Shown piece by piece: positions 25,401 through 41,500 of a stretch of 64,000 nt of DNA. The notes under the pieces were generated by a model that was not told where the DNA came from, searched no databases, and was given only the letters and a program-made list of their open reading frames with translations. Source of the DNA: Chionis minor (lineage: Eukaryota > Chordata > Aves > Charadriiformes > Chionididae); contig VZSF01010129.1 in the NCBI GenBank assembly GCA_013398295.1, positions 530,603 through 594,602 of the forward strand, written 5' to 3'. The translations under genes and the position numbers were made by a program. The first letter of the stretch is position 1. Every line of letters starts with the position of its first letter.

Positions 25401-26224
25401 TAAGCTTCTATTTTAAACAAACGCAAAAACTATCACAGAAAATGTATTCCTGCATAAATACTTAACCGGCTTAATCTGTAGAAAATACTTAACAAGGGAA
25501 AATTCCCATTCTAATCACATAAAATATATTCTTTTCATCCGACACTTCGACAAATGAAATTCACACAAGCAGTATTTTCGATAAGCTACAACTCCAACAA
25601 AGTTTAAGAACTGAAAAGCCAGGGGAAAAGCTGAGAAATGCAAAGGGCGAACTCGCTCCGAAAACCTGCCGGGTGTGTCGCTGCCTTCCCTGTCGCGACA
25701 CTTCCTCACTTAAGTGTCGCCAGACCCCAGGCTCTCTCGGGAACTCCCGGAATGGCACGGTTCCGGGCAAGAGAGACCTGAAACCAGGTTAAGGCAAACT
25801 GGGATATTGGGAAATACTGGGGAAACACTGGCATGCCGTGACAGGCGGGGGTTTCCCTGGAAGGCGTATGGTGCCCGTTTATCCAGAGAACCGGGCGTCG
25901 AGAGGCTGGAGCCAGGGAAAGGCCACAGTTACACACACCCACAAGCAAACATGAAATTTCGAGTATTTCTTTACTTTTTTCCCTGCCTCTTGCCGCGGTC
26001 CCACCGCAGGACGGCCGACATGCCCTATTCATGCCGGGAGCCCGTCACCCGCCCGGGACGCCGCTCGGCCCCGGCCCCATCCCAGCCCCCCCGGTGCGCG
26101 GCGGACGCGGCCTGACAGACCGCCCGACCACCGCCCCCCCTCACCCCCTCACCTTTTTGATGTTGGACTTGGAGGCGGGGTGAAAATCCTTCTTGCACAT
26201 GAAGTTGGCGAACGACTTCCCCAT
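2581..26224 (-). CDS. CIR1: CIR1, corepressor interacting with RBPJ 1 (whole gene, 10 coding exons)
   Basis: Nuclear corepressor that bridges the Notch-pathway DNA-binding protein RBPJ to histone deacetylase complexes; it is also linked to splicing factors. Joining the ten exons listed separately gives 1410 nt, or 469 residues (human about 450). All phases agree. Residues 1-24 are the near-invariant N-terminal block starting [12 protein letters not shown]. Residues 81-120 are acidic/basic linker followed by the conserved [14 protein letters not shown] block. Residues 126-141 form a CCHC zinc-knuckle-like motif. Residues 224-469 are a Lys-, Ser- and Arg/Ser-rich disordered tail. The start has a strong context (G at -3, G at +4). 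The gene shares a CpG-island promoter with SCRN3, 57 bp away. Oddities are a 14-nt microexon, a GC-AG intron, and a 15.9-kb intron between exons 7 and 8. Confidence 0.95.
3320..5047 (-). other. CIR1 intron 9
   Basis: AT-rich intron with no repeat family recognised. It contains a CTCF-like motif cluster at 4521-4543. Confidence 0.6.
4530..4543 (-). promoter_or_regulatory. CTCF-like motif
   Basis: Minus strand CCAGCAGAGGGAGC matches the CTCF core consensus at 13 of 14 positions. A partial plus-strand match (CCAGGGGGCGC) overlaps at 4521-4531. Motif match only; occupancy unknown. Confidence 0.35.
5048..5133 (-). CDS. CIR1: CIR1 coding exon 9
   Basis: 86 bp encoding residues 196-224 ([20 protein letters not shown] and on to KQKQKLL), closely matching the human protein. 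Donor GTAAGT at 5047, acceptor TAG before 5133. It leaves two bases of the Arg codon completed by exon 10. Confidence 0.95.
5134..6610 (-). other. CIR1 intron 8
   Basis: AT-rich intron. The only recognisable content is a MIR-like old SINE at about 5525-5665. Confidence 0.6.
5525..5665 (+). repeat. MIR-like ancient SINE fragment
   Basis: Follows the MIR consensus in order: a CTGCTCGAACCC-like box, an AAATTACTTTTCTGTCTCGG segment (consensus: pyrimidine-rich, then CTCAGTTT), an AAAATG...TACCTCAC segment, then GTTGTG...ATGTTCATAAAGTGTTCT. Strongly decayed, as expected of an element older than birds. Identified by eye. Confidence 0.6.
6611..6717 (-). CDS. CIR1: CIR1 coding exon 8
   Basis: 107 bp encoding residues 160-195, including the conserved [20 protein letters not shown] block and [14 protein letters not shown]. 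Donor GTAATG at 6610, acceptor CAG before 6717. The first two bases complete a Gly codon begun in exon 7. Confidence 0.95.
10445..11196 (-). mobile_element. Solitary LTR of an avian endogenous retrovirus, with 5-bp target-site duplication
   Basis: A 742-bp LTR at 10450-11191 begins TG and ends CA, and is flanked on both sides by GTAAG (10445-10449 and 11192-11196), a direct target duplication left by integration. The ends are inverted-repeat-like (TGTCGTGGTTT at left, AAACCAGGACA at right). A TATAAA box on the minus strand at 10841-10846 indicates minus orientation, with U3 at the right. No gag, pol or env reading frame lies nearby, so this is the product of LTR-LTR recombination. Five-bp duplications suit ERV1- or ERVL-type elements; I do not name the family. 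Confidence 0.85.
16284..16412. repeat. Long imperfect inverted repeat (hairpin-forming)
   Basis: Arm 16284-16346 is complementary to arm 16353-16412 with a 6-nt loop (ACAAGG, 16347-16352) and a 3-nt bulge at 16339-16341. By hand count 46 of 60 opposed positions match. Within the inner 35-nt block (16304-16338 against 16358-16392) all eight differences are transitions. On the minus strand (CIR1 transcript sense) five of these eight become G-U pairs. No gene family is recognised; an ancient palindromic DNA element or a structured RNA are both possible. Confidence 0.75.
16295..16308 (+). promoter_or_regulatory. Weak CTCF-like motif inside palindrome arm
   Basis: ACAGCAGGGGGTGC resembles the CTCF core at about 12 of 14 positions, but lacks the key C of GGC. 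It lies within the palindrome and may be coincidental. Confidence 0.15.
17699..18290 (+). mobile_element. Solitary LTR, neoavian endogenous-retrovirus type
   Basis: Begins TGTACTGGTTTTGGCTGGGA and continues through segments I recall from an LTR common in neoavian genomes: GGGGACACAGCCGGGACAGC, a degenerate TATA region near 17980, TTCCCAAGTAACCGTTA, an ATTAAA poly(A) signal at 18161-18166, and a CTCAACCCACGAGTT U5 segment. The 3' edge stops at about CTAAACCAC without the expected terminal CA, so it is truncated or mutated and no target duplication is secure. No internal viral gene is present. Family recognition is from memory and needs a repeat-library search. Confidence 0.75.
19414..19481. 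repeat. Poly-T tract with assembly gap
   Basis: Almost pure T (with a few G near its left end) interrupted by seven Ns at 19442-19448. True tract length is unknown. Lies in CIR1 intron 7. Confidence 0.9.
22608..22725 (-). CDS. CIR1: CIR1 coding exon 7, zinc-knuckle exon
   Basis: 118 bp encoding residues 121-160. It contains Cys126, Cys129, His134 and Cys141 in [18 protein letters not shown], a CX2CX4HX6C variant of the CCHC zinc knuckle. The exon then reads [13 protein letters not shown]. Donor GTAGGC, acceptor CAG. Confidence 0.95.
22936..22984 (-). CDS. CIR1: CIR1 coding exon 6 (GC donor)
   Basis: 49 bp encoding [16 protein letters not shown] (residues 105-120). The acceptor is CAG. The donor is CAG followed by GCAAGT, a GC-AG intron with otherwise perfect consensus. 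Exon 7 then begins exactly at the conserved Val, so the GC donor is required for the correct protein. Confidence 0.93.
22985..23317 (-). other. CIR1 intron 5
   Basis: A 333-bp AT-rich intron between exons 5 and 6; nothing else recognised. Confidence 0.6.
23318..23373 (-). CDS. CIR1: CIR1 coding exon 5
   Basis: 56 bp encoding residues 86-104, [19 protein letters not shown], nearly identical to human. Acceptor TATAG, donor GTAAGA at 23317. Two bases of the last Lys codon pass to exon 6. Confidence 0.94.
23468..23481 (-). CDS. CIR1: CIR1 coding exon 4, 14-nt microexon
   Basis: AGGAAACTAAAGAG lies between AAAG (acceptor) and GTATTT (donor). With one base from exon 3 it encodes EETKE and restores frame to exon 5; direct joining of exons 3 and 5 would shift the frame. 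The corresponding human stretch is a similar Glu/Lys-rich linker. The exact boundary is inferred from frame and homology, and an acceptor with a poor pyrimidine tract is a weakness. Confidence 0.75.
23482..24690 (-). other. CIR1 intron 3
   Basis: A 1.2-kb AT-rich intron with short A/T runs; no repeat or gene recognised. Confidence 0.55.
24691..24764 (-). CDS. CIR1: CIR1 coding exon 3
   Basis: 74 bp encoding residues 56-80, [20 protein letters not shown] then GAKK, a highly conserved block. Acceptor TTTAG, donor GTATTC. Confidence 0.95.
24765..25290 (-). other. CIR1 intron 2
   Basis: A 526-bp intron with no recognised element beyond a short A-run near 24828-24838 and a small CA run near 25090. 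Confidence 0.55.
25291..25385 (-). CDS. CIR1: CIR1 coding exon 2
   Basis: 95 bp encoding residues 25-56, [20 protein letters not shown] and on to [12 protein letters not shown]. Acceptor CCTAG, donor GTGAGA. Likely helical and charged; part of the conserved N-terminal region used for partner binding. Confidence 0.95.
25386..26152 (-). other. CIR1 intron 1
   Basis: Moderately GC-rich to GC-rich; its right part (from about 26020) belongs to the CIR1/SCRN3 CpG island. No coding content recognised. Confidence 0.55.
26153..26224 (-). CDS. CIR1: CIR1 coding exon 1
   Basis: 72 bp encoding residues 1-24, [20 protein letters not shown] then NIKK. Start codon at 26222-26224 with G at -3 and +4. Donor GTGAGG at 26152. 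Confidence 0.97.
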
Positions 26225-26242
26225 GGCGGCGGCGAGGAAGNC

Positions 26243-32962
<6,720 letters not shown>

Positions 32963-33404
32963 AACTACTACTATTTGAATGTGGTAAAGTTCAGTTTTAC
33001 GATTAACTTTTCTAATGAAGTGATTATATAGATTACATCCTATTTTCAGTATACCAGTTAGTATGAACAGTTTTAAAGATGCAGATTCATATTCATCCAA
33101 ACAGCCTTTGGTTGTATGGAAGCAACACTGAAAAGGCTCTTAAGAGGGGCAGTGGCTTTGTCTGTATGTGGCATAAAGCTGCCAGCAGAAATTGATTTTG
33201 CCAACAAACAGATAATATTAGAATGTGATAGCTGGACTGAATTGCGGAACAACTCCACCTCTGGATGAAGAGCGCTAACTCAGATTTGGAGAACTCAGGT
33301 CTAGTGTACACACATGTAGTTTCTATAGTCAAGATAACTGTGGCAGAATTTCACATTGTCTGAATTAAAATGGCCACGCTGAAGGACTTTCTAAAATTGC
33401 ACTG

Positions 33405-33410
33405 AATAAA
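33405..33410 (+). terminator. Candidate proximal SCRN3 poly(A) signal
   Basis: AATAAA 443 nt after the SCRN3 stop codon. Either this or the site at 33668 may be used. Confidence 0.4.
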
Positions 33411-33667
33411 AAGGAAAGTGACATGCAAGTCAAGTAAGATTGATAATCAGCTGTTTGATAAAACTATTTTAAGATAATTTTCATATATGAACCTTCTACT
33501 CCTTCAATGTAAAATGGGGCTAGATTCAACATATGTTAAAACCAAACTACAATTACAATTTTACCATGATTTGTTGTGAAATCTGATTACACGGAATTCA
33601 ACAATGCAAGCATCCTGAAAGTTACCACAGTTTTCACTTCCCTGTTTTCATCACCCTGCTACTGAAA

Positions 33668-33673
33668 AATAAA
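33668..33673 (+). terminator. Candidate distal SCRN3 poly(A) signal
   Basis: AATAAA about 700 nt after the stop, in an AT-rich setting. Confidence 0.4.
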
Positions 33674-33690
33674 TTAACTTATTTACATAC

Positions 33691-36486
33691 CAGTATGATT
33701 TTGTCAAATTAATTCTGCAATACACTTTATAACATCGTGTGGGAGTTTTTTAATACTTCTTGAACCGTTACTTTTTTAAATCAGGCAACTAGAAAGGAAG
33801 AGGTTGGGGTACACAAGGCTATACATATACTCAGCAGGGCACTCAAAAGGACTTTTAAAATATTTTCACTTCATATAAAGCCCTTTAACTATGACTTGTC
33901 TTGCCAAAGTCACTAGACTATGGAATTAATTTAATCAAGCTTTTTGCTCTGCCAGAAACTCTCCCTCCCTGATCCTGCTTAAAAGTAATGATCAGTATGT
34001 GACAATACTTTTTTATCTGTGGCAACGGACAAACTGAGCAAACAACAAAGACAGACGATTCTGGATTTACTACATGATCAAGCAGGATAAAAAATATGAC
34101 TGGAAGGAAAAACACCACCAAAACCTCACTTTTGCAAGCCTTCAGAAGTGAAAGTAACATGAAATGGAGCATTAGAGCTGCAGTAGCAGTATGTGACATG
34201 ACACAGCAGACCACGAAAGACGTTTTTTGATGATTTTTCTATTCTAAGTTAGTTTCTAGAATTGTCTCAGATGCTAAAAATGGGGCTTCACACATACAGT
34301 TTTATCATTTTGTAAACTGGTTTATCCCCCTACCAGTAAAAAAAAAAAGTATAGGCAAACAAAACAAACACACAAGGAAGTCTGCAGAGTGAGTAAAAAA
34401 AAAAAATAAATCAAGAGTTGGGCAGAATTTGTTCTTCCTGTTCCTAAAATAAAAGCAGAAATTAATCTGGGATATTGTGTTCAGATCCACAGCAAGAAAT
34501 TAATGGGTCAGGAAAGGTTCTTGAACTTTCTAGTTCTGGTGTACCAAGTAGCAGTAGCAAGTAAGACTGAAAATAAACTTCAGTTCACTGTGAAGCTTTT
34601 CTGCCTGTGTTGCCAACAAAATTTCTTTTAAGTTCAATAGTACAGTGGATGTTTGTAAACTGTAAGGTATACTTAATAGAATTTTGTTATACTGACCAGT
34701 TTTCCTCATGGGTGTCTATAGCTGACAATTGTGTATATCTATCCTGTCTTTGATCATCAGCTGTTAATAACTATAAGCTGATAACTTCAAAGCCAGGTAA
34801 AACTGTGCTGGAAACCAAGGCATGAGTCAAGTTTACAGTTAGCATAGCAAAACAAGAGGAACGTTTTTATGCTACAATGCAAATATAGCGAAGTTGCACA
34901 GGACTGAAAGCAGCAAAGGTGGTGGAGCAGGCCTTTAAGTAAACTTCTTGGCCTCTTAATGATGGGGTGCAATTAACCAGGTTAAGCATATTGGTATAGT
35001 TGTAATATAGACAGATACAGTCCAACTGTTCCTCTAGTTTCTGTGCTTTTTTTTATTTACTGGTCTACAGGATACAAAATAAAAACAATGTGATGTGTGG
35101 AGATAGATCAAGTGATGGCCAACAGTGTACCGGACATTTTCGTACCTTTTTTCCCTGGGATTCCATCCTCCTAGAACACATGCAGTGTAAAACCAGAAAA
35201 TGAATGTGAGATCAGGAGGAATAAATAACCTTCCCTTCCACAGCCGTACTTTTTTTTTTTAAATAAATAAATAAAAATCAGAATGTCCTCTAGAGGGCAA
35301 TCTTTGCATGTATTTAATCTAGGAATACATCTTGCAGCTTTTTTTAAAAGGTATAGAAATAGATTTATGAATAATCATTATTAAAAAAAATACTGAAATG
35401 GCTACCTAGAAAATGAAAAGTTTTATATCCATCCCTGTCCATTATCACAGTTATTTTGAGATTAGTGCTAGAAAACAGATCCAGTGTTTCACTGGAGAAT
35501 CCTCTGGATTTACTTGTTCAAGTGGATGTTTTCATGGAATTATAACTTTCAAGTTAACTAAAATTTATCCCAGACTAAAGCACCTTCAAAATAAAAGTAC
35601 GCATTGCACCACTGAGCACATCTTTAAAGCAAAGCTATTTCTAACCACCAAAATTCATGCGTCAGATCAACTATTGCCATACATCAAATTGTCAGCTACT
35701 TTAAAACTTGCCAGTGGTCCCTAGTGGAAGCAAATATTTATCATATAAAAGAGTTACTTAACTTTCTAAAGGTATTCAAAGTCTATTCTTAGCTTCCAGA
35801 AGTACCCAGTGATTTAGAAGCAGACATCCTGTATTTCATTCCTAGTTTCCTTAGCCTATTTATTAACGATCATAGACTCCCAGACTAATGGGTACGATAT
35901 CAGCAGTCACAATGTTCTAACAGTTAATCTAACAGAATTTGGTGTCAGCTGTTAATTAAAGATGTTCTCTTCATTAGATTTGTGACAGGGAGCCTTCTCC
36001 AATGAGAAATTTTGAGCAATTTTAACTTAAAACAAGTACGTTGTGTTCAAACCTAGGGAACAGCAGACCTGTTATGAAAAGGGAGGCAAGGGCAGGATTT
36101 TATGATGAAAATGAGAAAGAAAAGAGTGCAAGAACAGTGACTATGCATAGGACTGTAAAACTGACCTAAGATCAACTTCTGGAACATTTGAAGAATTTTC
36201 CAAAAAAAAAATTGCATTTGGTAAGTAGATGATAATTGAAATATTCCTAAAGATGTTTAGGCTGTTAGATGAAAACCGGTATCTTTGTGTGAACACCCAT
36301 TAACAAGTCCTCTGCCTACTTAAAAAGCATCAAAAGTAGATTTAAGAACTATCAAATCTGAAACCCAAGAGCCACTTTAACAAATCTCTCAGAAAAACAC
36401 ATTTGTCATAAGTCTTGACATGCGCACATAACCCTCCCACACCTCGCATCACATCAAAGCTCAGAACTCTGAAATCAAGTAACACA
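33691..36486. other. Intergenic DNA between SCRN3 and GPR155 3' ends
   Basis: AT-rich DNA between two convergent genes. It has short (AAAT)n and A/T tracts near 35255-35275 and one CTCF-like motif at 35287. No coding region recognised. Confidence 0.5.
35287..35300 (+). promoter_or_regulatory. CTCF-like motif between convergent genes
   Basis: CCTCTAGAGGGCAA matches the CTCF core at about 12 of 14 positions. Location between two gene ends fits a boundary role, but only the motif is seen. Confidence 0.35.
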
Positions 36487-36492
36487 TTTATT
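36487..36492 (-). terminator. Candidate GPR155 poly(A) signal
   Basis: AATAAA on the minus strand, followed (minus sense) by a GT-rich stretch such as GAGGTGTGGGAGGGTTATGT. Another AATAAA at 37420-37425 could serve a shorter transcript. Confidence 0.45.
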
Positions 36493-38316
36493 GGCAAGTT
36501 ACAGTATTTAGAAGCCAGACATACTCACGGGCTTCTGCTCTTATGTCACATACACCTAATTATTCCAAAATATGTAATGTAGCCATCTTCAGCAGCTGTA
36601 ATGGAAATAGGCTATTGTTTTCCTTTGTGGCCACAGCCTGAAACAAATATCAATTACTTTGTTGCTGGAAAATATTAAAATACGTCCATCTGTATAGCAT
36701 ACATATGCAGTAGGATGCAGTTATGTTTCTGTGCAGACGGCACAAGTGCAGTAAGACTGACAGTAAAAGGAATTATTCTTCCAATATAAATCTTGCATGG
36801 AGTTATAGCTACCACAAAACAACTGTTTCTAGAACAGTGGTTTATGCTGCTAAAATCACTTTTAATTCTTAATACAAAGTAGATGCATAAGGAGATACAA
36901 TAAAAAATCTGTGTACTGAAAAAAAAAAGAAAAAAGAAAGGAAAGACTTTTTAAAAAAAGGATGACAAGAATAATTCATATGCTTGAGCAAATTTTTTTA
37001 ATACCTGGGTTCCTTTCCCTCACTATATAAAATTTTTATATAGACATATAAATGCTGTTCTTGCAGTTTTAAAAGGGCAGCATAATGGCTATCAGATACT
37101 ACAGTTTGTCTTTAACCTTTTCAAAATACCGCAGAAGACACACAGATTCTCAGATTCTGCCTTCAGTGTACAAGAATCTGAATGACAATAAAGTATTTAA
37201 ACAGTTTAGGAGGATACCTGAGGCTTATTAGAAATCTGTGTTACACAACCAATAGTAAAATTTTAGGATCTTTAGCTACTCTAAACCATAACATCAATGT
37301 TTAGTTAGGATTCTTTATATAATAGATTTTAAAGTCATTGTATTTCATTTAAAAGGTTTTACAAGTTGATAAAGTTTTTCCTCTTGACTTGCACAGGTAT
37401 CCAAGGCTTCCATAACATCTTTATTTGAGGCTGGCACTTCTGAATTAAACTGGAAAGGCTAATTTCAGAAGGTAAAAATCTACTCTTGACAAAGCTGTTA
37501 CTAGCATAAGGCCAAACTTCAGAACCAATTCCTTGTACGAAATTCCATTATATCATTTCTTAATTTGGGGGAGCATTGGATATTTTCATAGGTTTTTAAG
37601 ATTTGGTAAGTCTGTACAAAACCATTGTTTATTCCACTCAATATTTCCTCAGCTTTAATCCTCTGACATTGGAATAATCTTCACAATTCTACTTTTACAA
37701 ATGGGGGATTTTATCTTTAAGGGAGAAACTAACCACCTGATCTGAGGTATAAACAGCTAGAAAAAGTTCCTGCTGTTAGACAAGAGTAGAGTAGTAAAAA
37801 CTAGGGTATGATCAAAGAAATCCTACTCTATGAAATCAAGGGGAAGCCTGACTGTAAACAGGAATCAGTATTTCATCAAGCATGGAAAACGTACAGCAAC
37901 ATGAAAAATACCTCTCATTCATGTTTGGGGGGATTTTTTTGGCTGGTTTGTTTTTGTTTTTTTTTTTTTCCCCAATGTGGCACCAGTCAGTAAAGCTGCT
38001 GTTACAATGCCTCTATAATATGACAGTGACATACATAATTTTACTATTTGTTTTCCTCAAAATGGAAAAAATGCTCTAAATCCAGAGCATCTTGTTTTTT
38101 TCTAGTTGCATTCTCGTTGGAACACTCACTAAATATCACTTGCTCCTATTTCCTTTAGAATAGACACAAGCAGAACCACATCTCTTAACTTTACAAGAGA
38201 GAATAACACAATTCTCCGAGAGCCCTGAGAAAGAAATACTTCCAATTTCAGCGGTGAAGGCAGCGGAGGTGGTTGCATTCACTCCTAACTGCCTGTCCTC
38301 TGCCGACCCGCTCAGG
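36493..38316 (-). other. GPR155 3' UTR (inferred)
   Basis: AT-rich non-coding DNA after the GPR155 stop codon, bounded by the candidate poly(A) signal. Confidence 0.45.
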
Positions 38317-38539
38317 TCAACGGCTCTCAACAGCAACTGATCTCTTAGGAATAAAGCGGTAATATAAATATTCATCCCGAAATTCAAATTCATTTGTAAT
38401 ATGCTGGACGACGCCTCCTTTCATCAGTCTGTCTCCATACATCACAGCTTCACCACGGTCAGCAGCAAGGCCAACTTGCATGAGCCAGTTCACCAGGTCA
38501 CAGCCAAAGAAGATGCCAGTGGAGATCTTTGCACCACAC
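38317..38539 (-). CDS. GPR155: GPR155 coding exon 15 (last), DEP domain
   Basis: 223 bp encoding residues 783-856: [40 protein letters not shown] and [20 protein letters not shown], a DEP domain core. TGA stop at 38317-38319. Only about 12 residues follow the final YRF, fewer than I recall for human. Acceptor ACAG. Confidence 0.94.
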
Positions 38540-41500
38540 CTGTATGTCAAAGGAATGATTCACCCACATGTTCTGTAAATCTGGTATCACCACTGCACGA
38601 TGGGGAAAGGCAAGGAAAAATAGCAGGAAACAAGGAAAGACATCATGATAGTTAAGAGCATGTTAGAAGAGAATTTGCAAGTTTTGTATATTAGGGACAT
38701 GCCAATTTTCGCTACCTTTTCCTACAGATACTTCAATGAGAAGCGAAAGGTAGTACAAAGTTATTTTAGGCTTGTGCAAATAAACTTCAGTGAACAAAAG
38801 TAGCAGCTTTCCTAAAAACACACACAATGTAATTTTATTTCTGGGATACTTACTTCCAACATACCTATTAACAGGATCATTTCTGCAACAAAATATCTGA
38901 GTTGAGTGCAGCCTCCCCGCAGCAACAGGGACTCAATCTGCACTTCCAATTTATAATTTCCCTACAGCTTTAAACAGACACTAACTGCTTACATATATTG
39001 TAGACAAAAACCGTTTAACTTGCATATCCGGTTAAATATTTACCACACAGGCAGTACTAAGAATAAACAAAACCTTTACAAGACTAAACTAATTTTCATT
39101 TACATATTTATGAGGCAATGCCACTAACATCTATATAGTTGCAGTAAAAGTACCATTCAGAAATTTACCTGCAGCAATAAATGTTTCTGGTTATCTAAAA
39201 TCTACTCTATGGAACCCAAGTGCAGGGTTTCTGACAATGATTAACAGCTACACAAGACAGCAAAAACCTAACTTCTTTCTCTATTGTTAAGTTAAAAGCA
39301 GCAGTAACACAGAACAAGTGTTAACATCTATTAGCAGAGAAGCAAAAATTAAAATAAATAAAAATCCATTATCACAAGGTCTCAGTATGATTAAATCAAG
39401 GGGATAGGATCAAGTTAGATGAATATTTAAAGTGAGAAGATAAATGCTTTCTTTTCACTCACAAGGAGAAATAAGACGTGAAACTAGTTCCACACAAACA
39501 TATCGAAGCAATGAAGCAAATGTCAGATTTTGATATATTCTCAGGTGGATATATGATTAATAAAACCCACAAAACCCAACCAAATGAATAGCCCAAAGCC
39601 AAAGAAACTACAATAGCAGCAGAGGCACAGGAAACACAACTGTAAAACCTGTCCTATTTCAAAACAAACATTTTCTGATACATCTTTTACTATCTGGCAT
39701 GAAAAGAAGCAAGTCATTGAACTGTCATAGTTCATTTTTCCTAAATGGATAACTTCATTACTTTATTCCTTATGGAACATTACTGACTTGAGGAGACTGA
39801 AGGAAATCACGATACTGTCAAATACAGTTCTGGAACGTGGTTTCAAACTATCTGACCATTAAAAGACCGCTCCTACTTAAAAGCTCACATGATGAGAAAA
39901 GTAGAAGTGTCGTGTTAGAACAATTCTCCATGTCTCTATTTCATATAGTAAATACTTAAATAAAGGCAGAATCTTTTTCTTGTTCCTGCTGCTTCTGTCT
40001 GCATTTATCTTCTCACCCACCTACACATACCTGAATACATAATCCTTGACTTGGGCATCATAATTTGCCTCCGAAAGCTCTGCTAATCTCATAAATTAAG
40101 GTTTAGGCCTCACAAGAGGAATGAGCAAAAGAAATCGTATGAACTCAGAAGATGTACAGATCCTAAAAACACTATAATCTCACATATTGAGTGGCCTCTG
40201 AGTACCCACTGACATCAGTTGCAACAGTTTTGCCTCCTGTAAAAGCTATTTAGTTGTAAACATTCAATCACATAAGTACTAGCATCTTCTTAATCTCAAA
40301 GCAAATGAAGGGTCTCAAGTCTGACAAAACTCAGACATGCATACTTTATTACAGGCATTATCATATACATTTCTTCAGAAAGATCTTCTCTCCTGATCTC
40401 CAGCTAAATGCAAAAACTGGGCCAATGCCCTAATGATACAAAACTTTTTATAATGTATATAAAACCTAGATGGGATAATGTGACAACTTGCACCTCAATG
40501 TTTCAGTGTGAGACTAGCAACATTCCTCTGTTGCTGCTAAATTCTTAATCCTCACCTTGAGGTTTGAATGCCACAACAGGAATCGTCCACAGACAGATTA
40601 AACTGCATTTCATTATTTCCAAAAGGTGACTATGACCTTTGTAACAGGTTATATGTGCAGGGAGGAACCTTACCTTCTGCCTCTGACAATACTTTTGACA
40701 CAGTGATCTCTATGATAACGAACAAACTGTTGACAGGTCATCCTGATTTCCTCAGGTACAGAGGGATCTGTATGCCCGGCTGCTTCTCTTCCTCCCCAGA
40801 GAAACTCCAGTCTTAAAGAAAAAAAAAAAGAAAAAAAAAAGAAAGAAAAACAGCAAATCAGCCAGAGGCATTTTTACGGAAACGGCAAATAAAAGAATGG
40901 TATTCATAGAAAGCTTATCACAACTGTTTTACTGTTTTTGTGTTCAATACTTTGTATACAAACTTCCTAATATACTTGTATGGCCTTTGAACACCGAGAG
41001 GTTTTATTCTAGGCTCAGGCAGAAGGCAAGACAGCAGTTGGGAGCTAGCTTTAGCTGCTGGATTCACACCACAGCCAGCTAGCTCTAAGTTAAAGACAGC
41101 TTTATACAACTTACGCCTCCGCAGTGAAAGTGTCCATCCACACAAAGTACTTGCATGACGTTATGAATACAGGACTTTAAAACAGTGATGACAGAATCTG
41201 ATTCAGCATTCACATCTAAGCTTTAATTTATCAGCTGAAATTATTTCTGAAGATCCATCATCTCCCTGATCCAATCACACACTTCACCATCAGTTGCCAA
41301 AGATTTTGTCTATAGGGAGTCTGTGGTATTTTGTCTTTGGAGGCATCATTAGGACAGCAGTAAAAACTCATGCACAGTGAACTGCGAGTAGCTCTCCACC
41401 ACTGGGAGAGAAAAGAAATTTGGAAGATTGAACAAATAGGAAATGGAATGCAAAGGCACTGAACACTCAATACACTTTAAAAATTATTATAAATAATAAT

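Larger units (their letters stand above)
32963..33690 (+). other. SCRN3 3' UTR (inferred)
   Basis: Non-coding AT-rich sequence after the stop. Right limit assumes use of the distal AATAAA. Confidence 0.4.

Noticed and set aside
40897..41470. Open frames near 41000 on both strands
   Set aside because: Intronic, no homology recognised, no splice continuity with GPR155.
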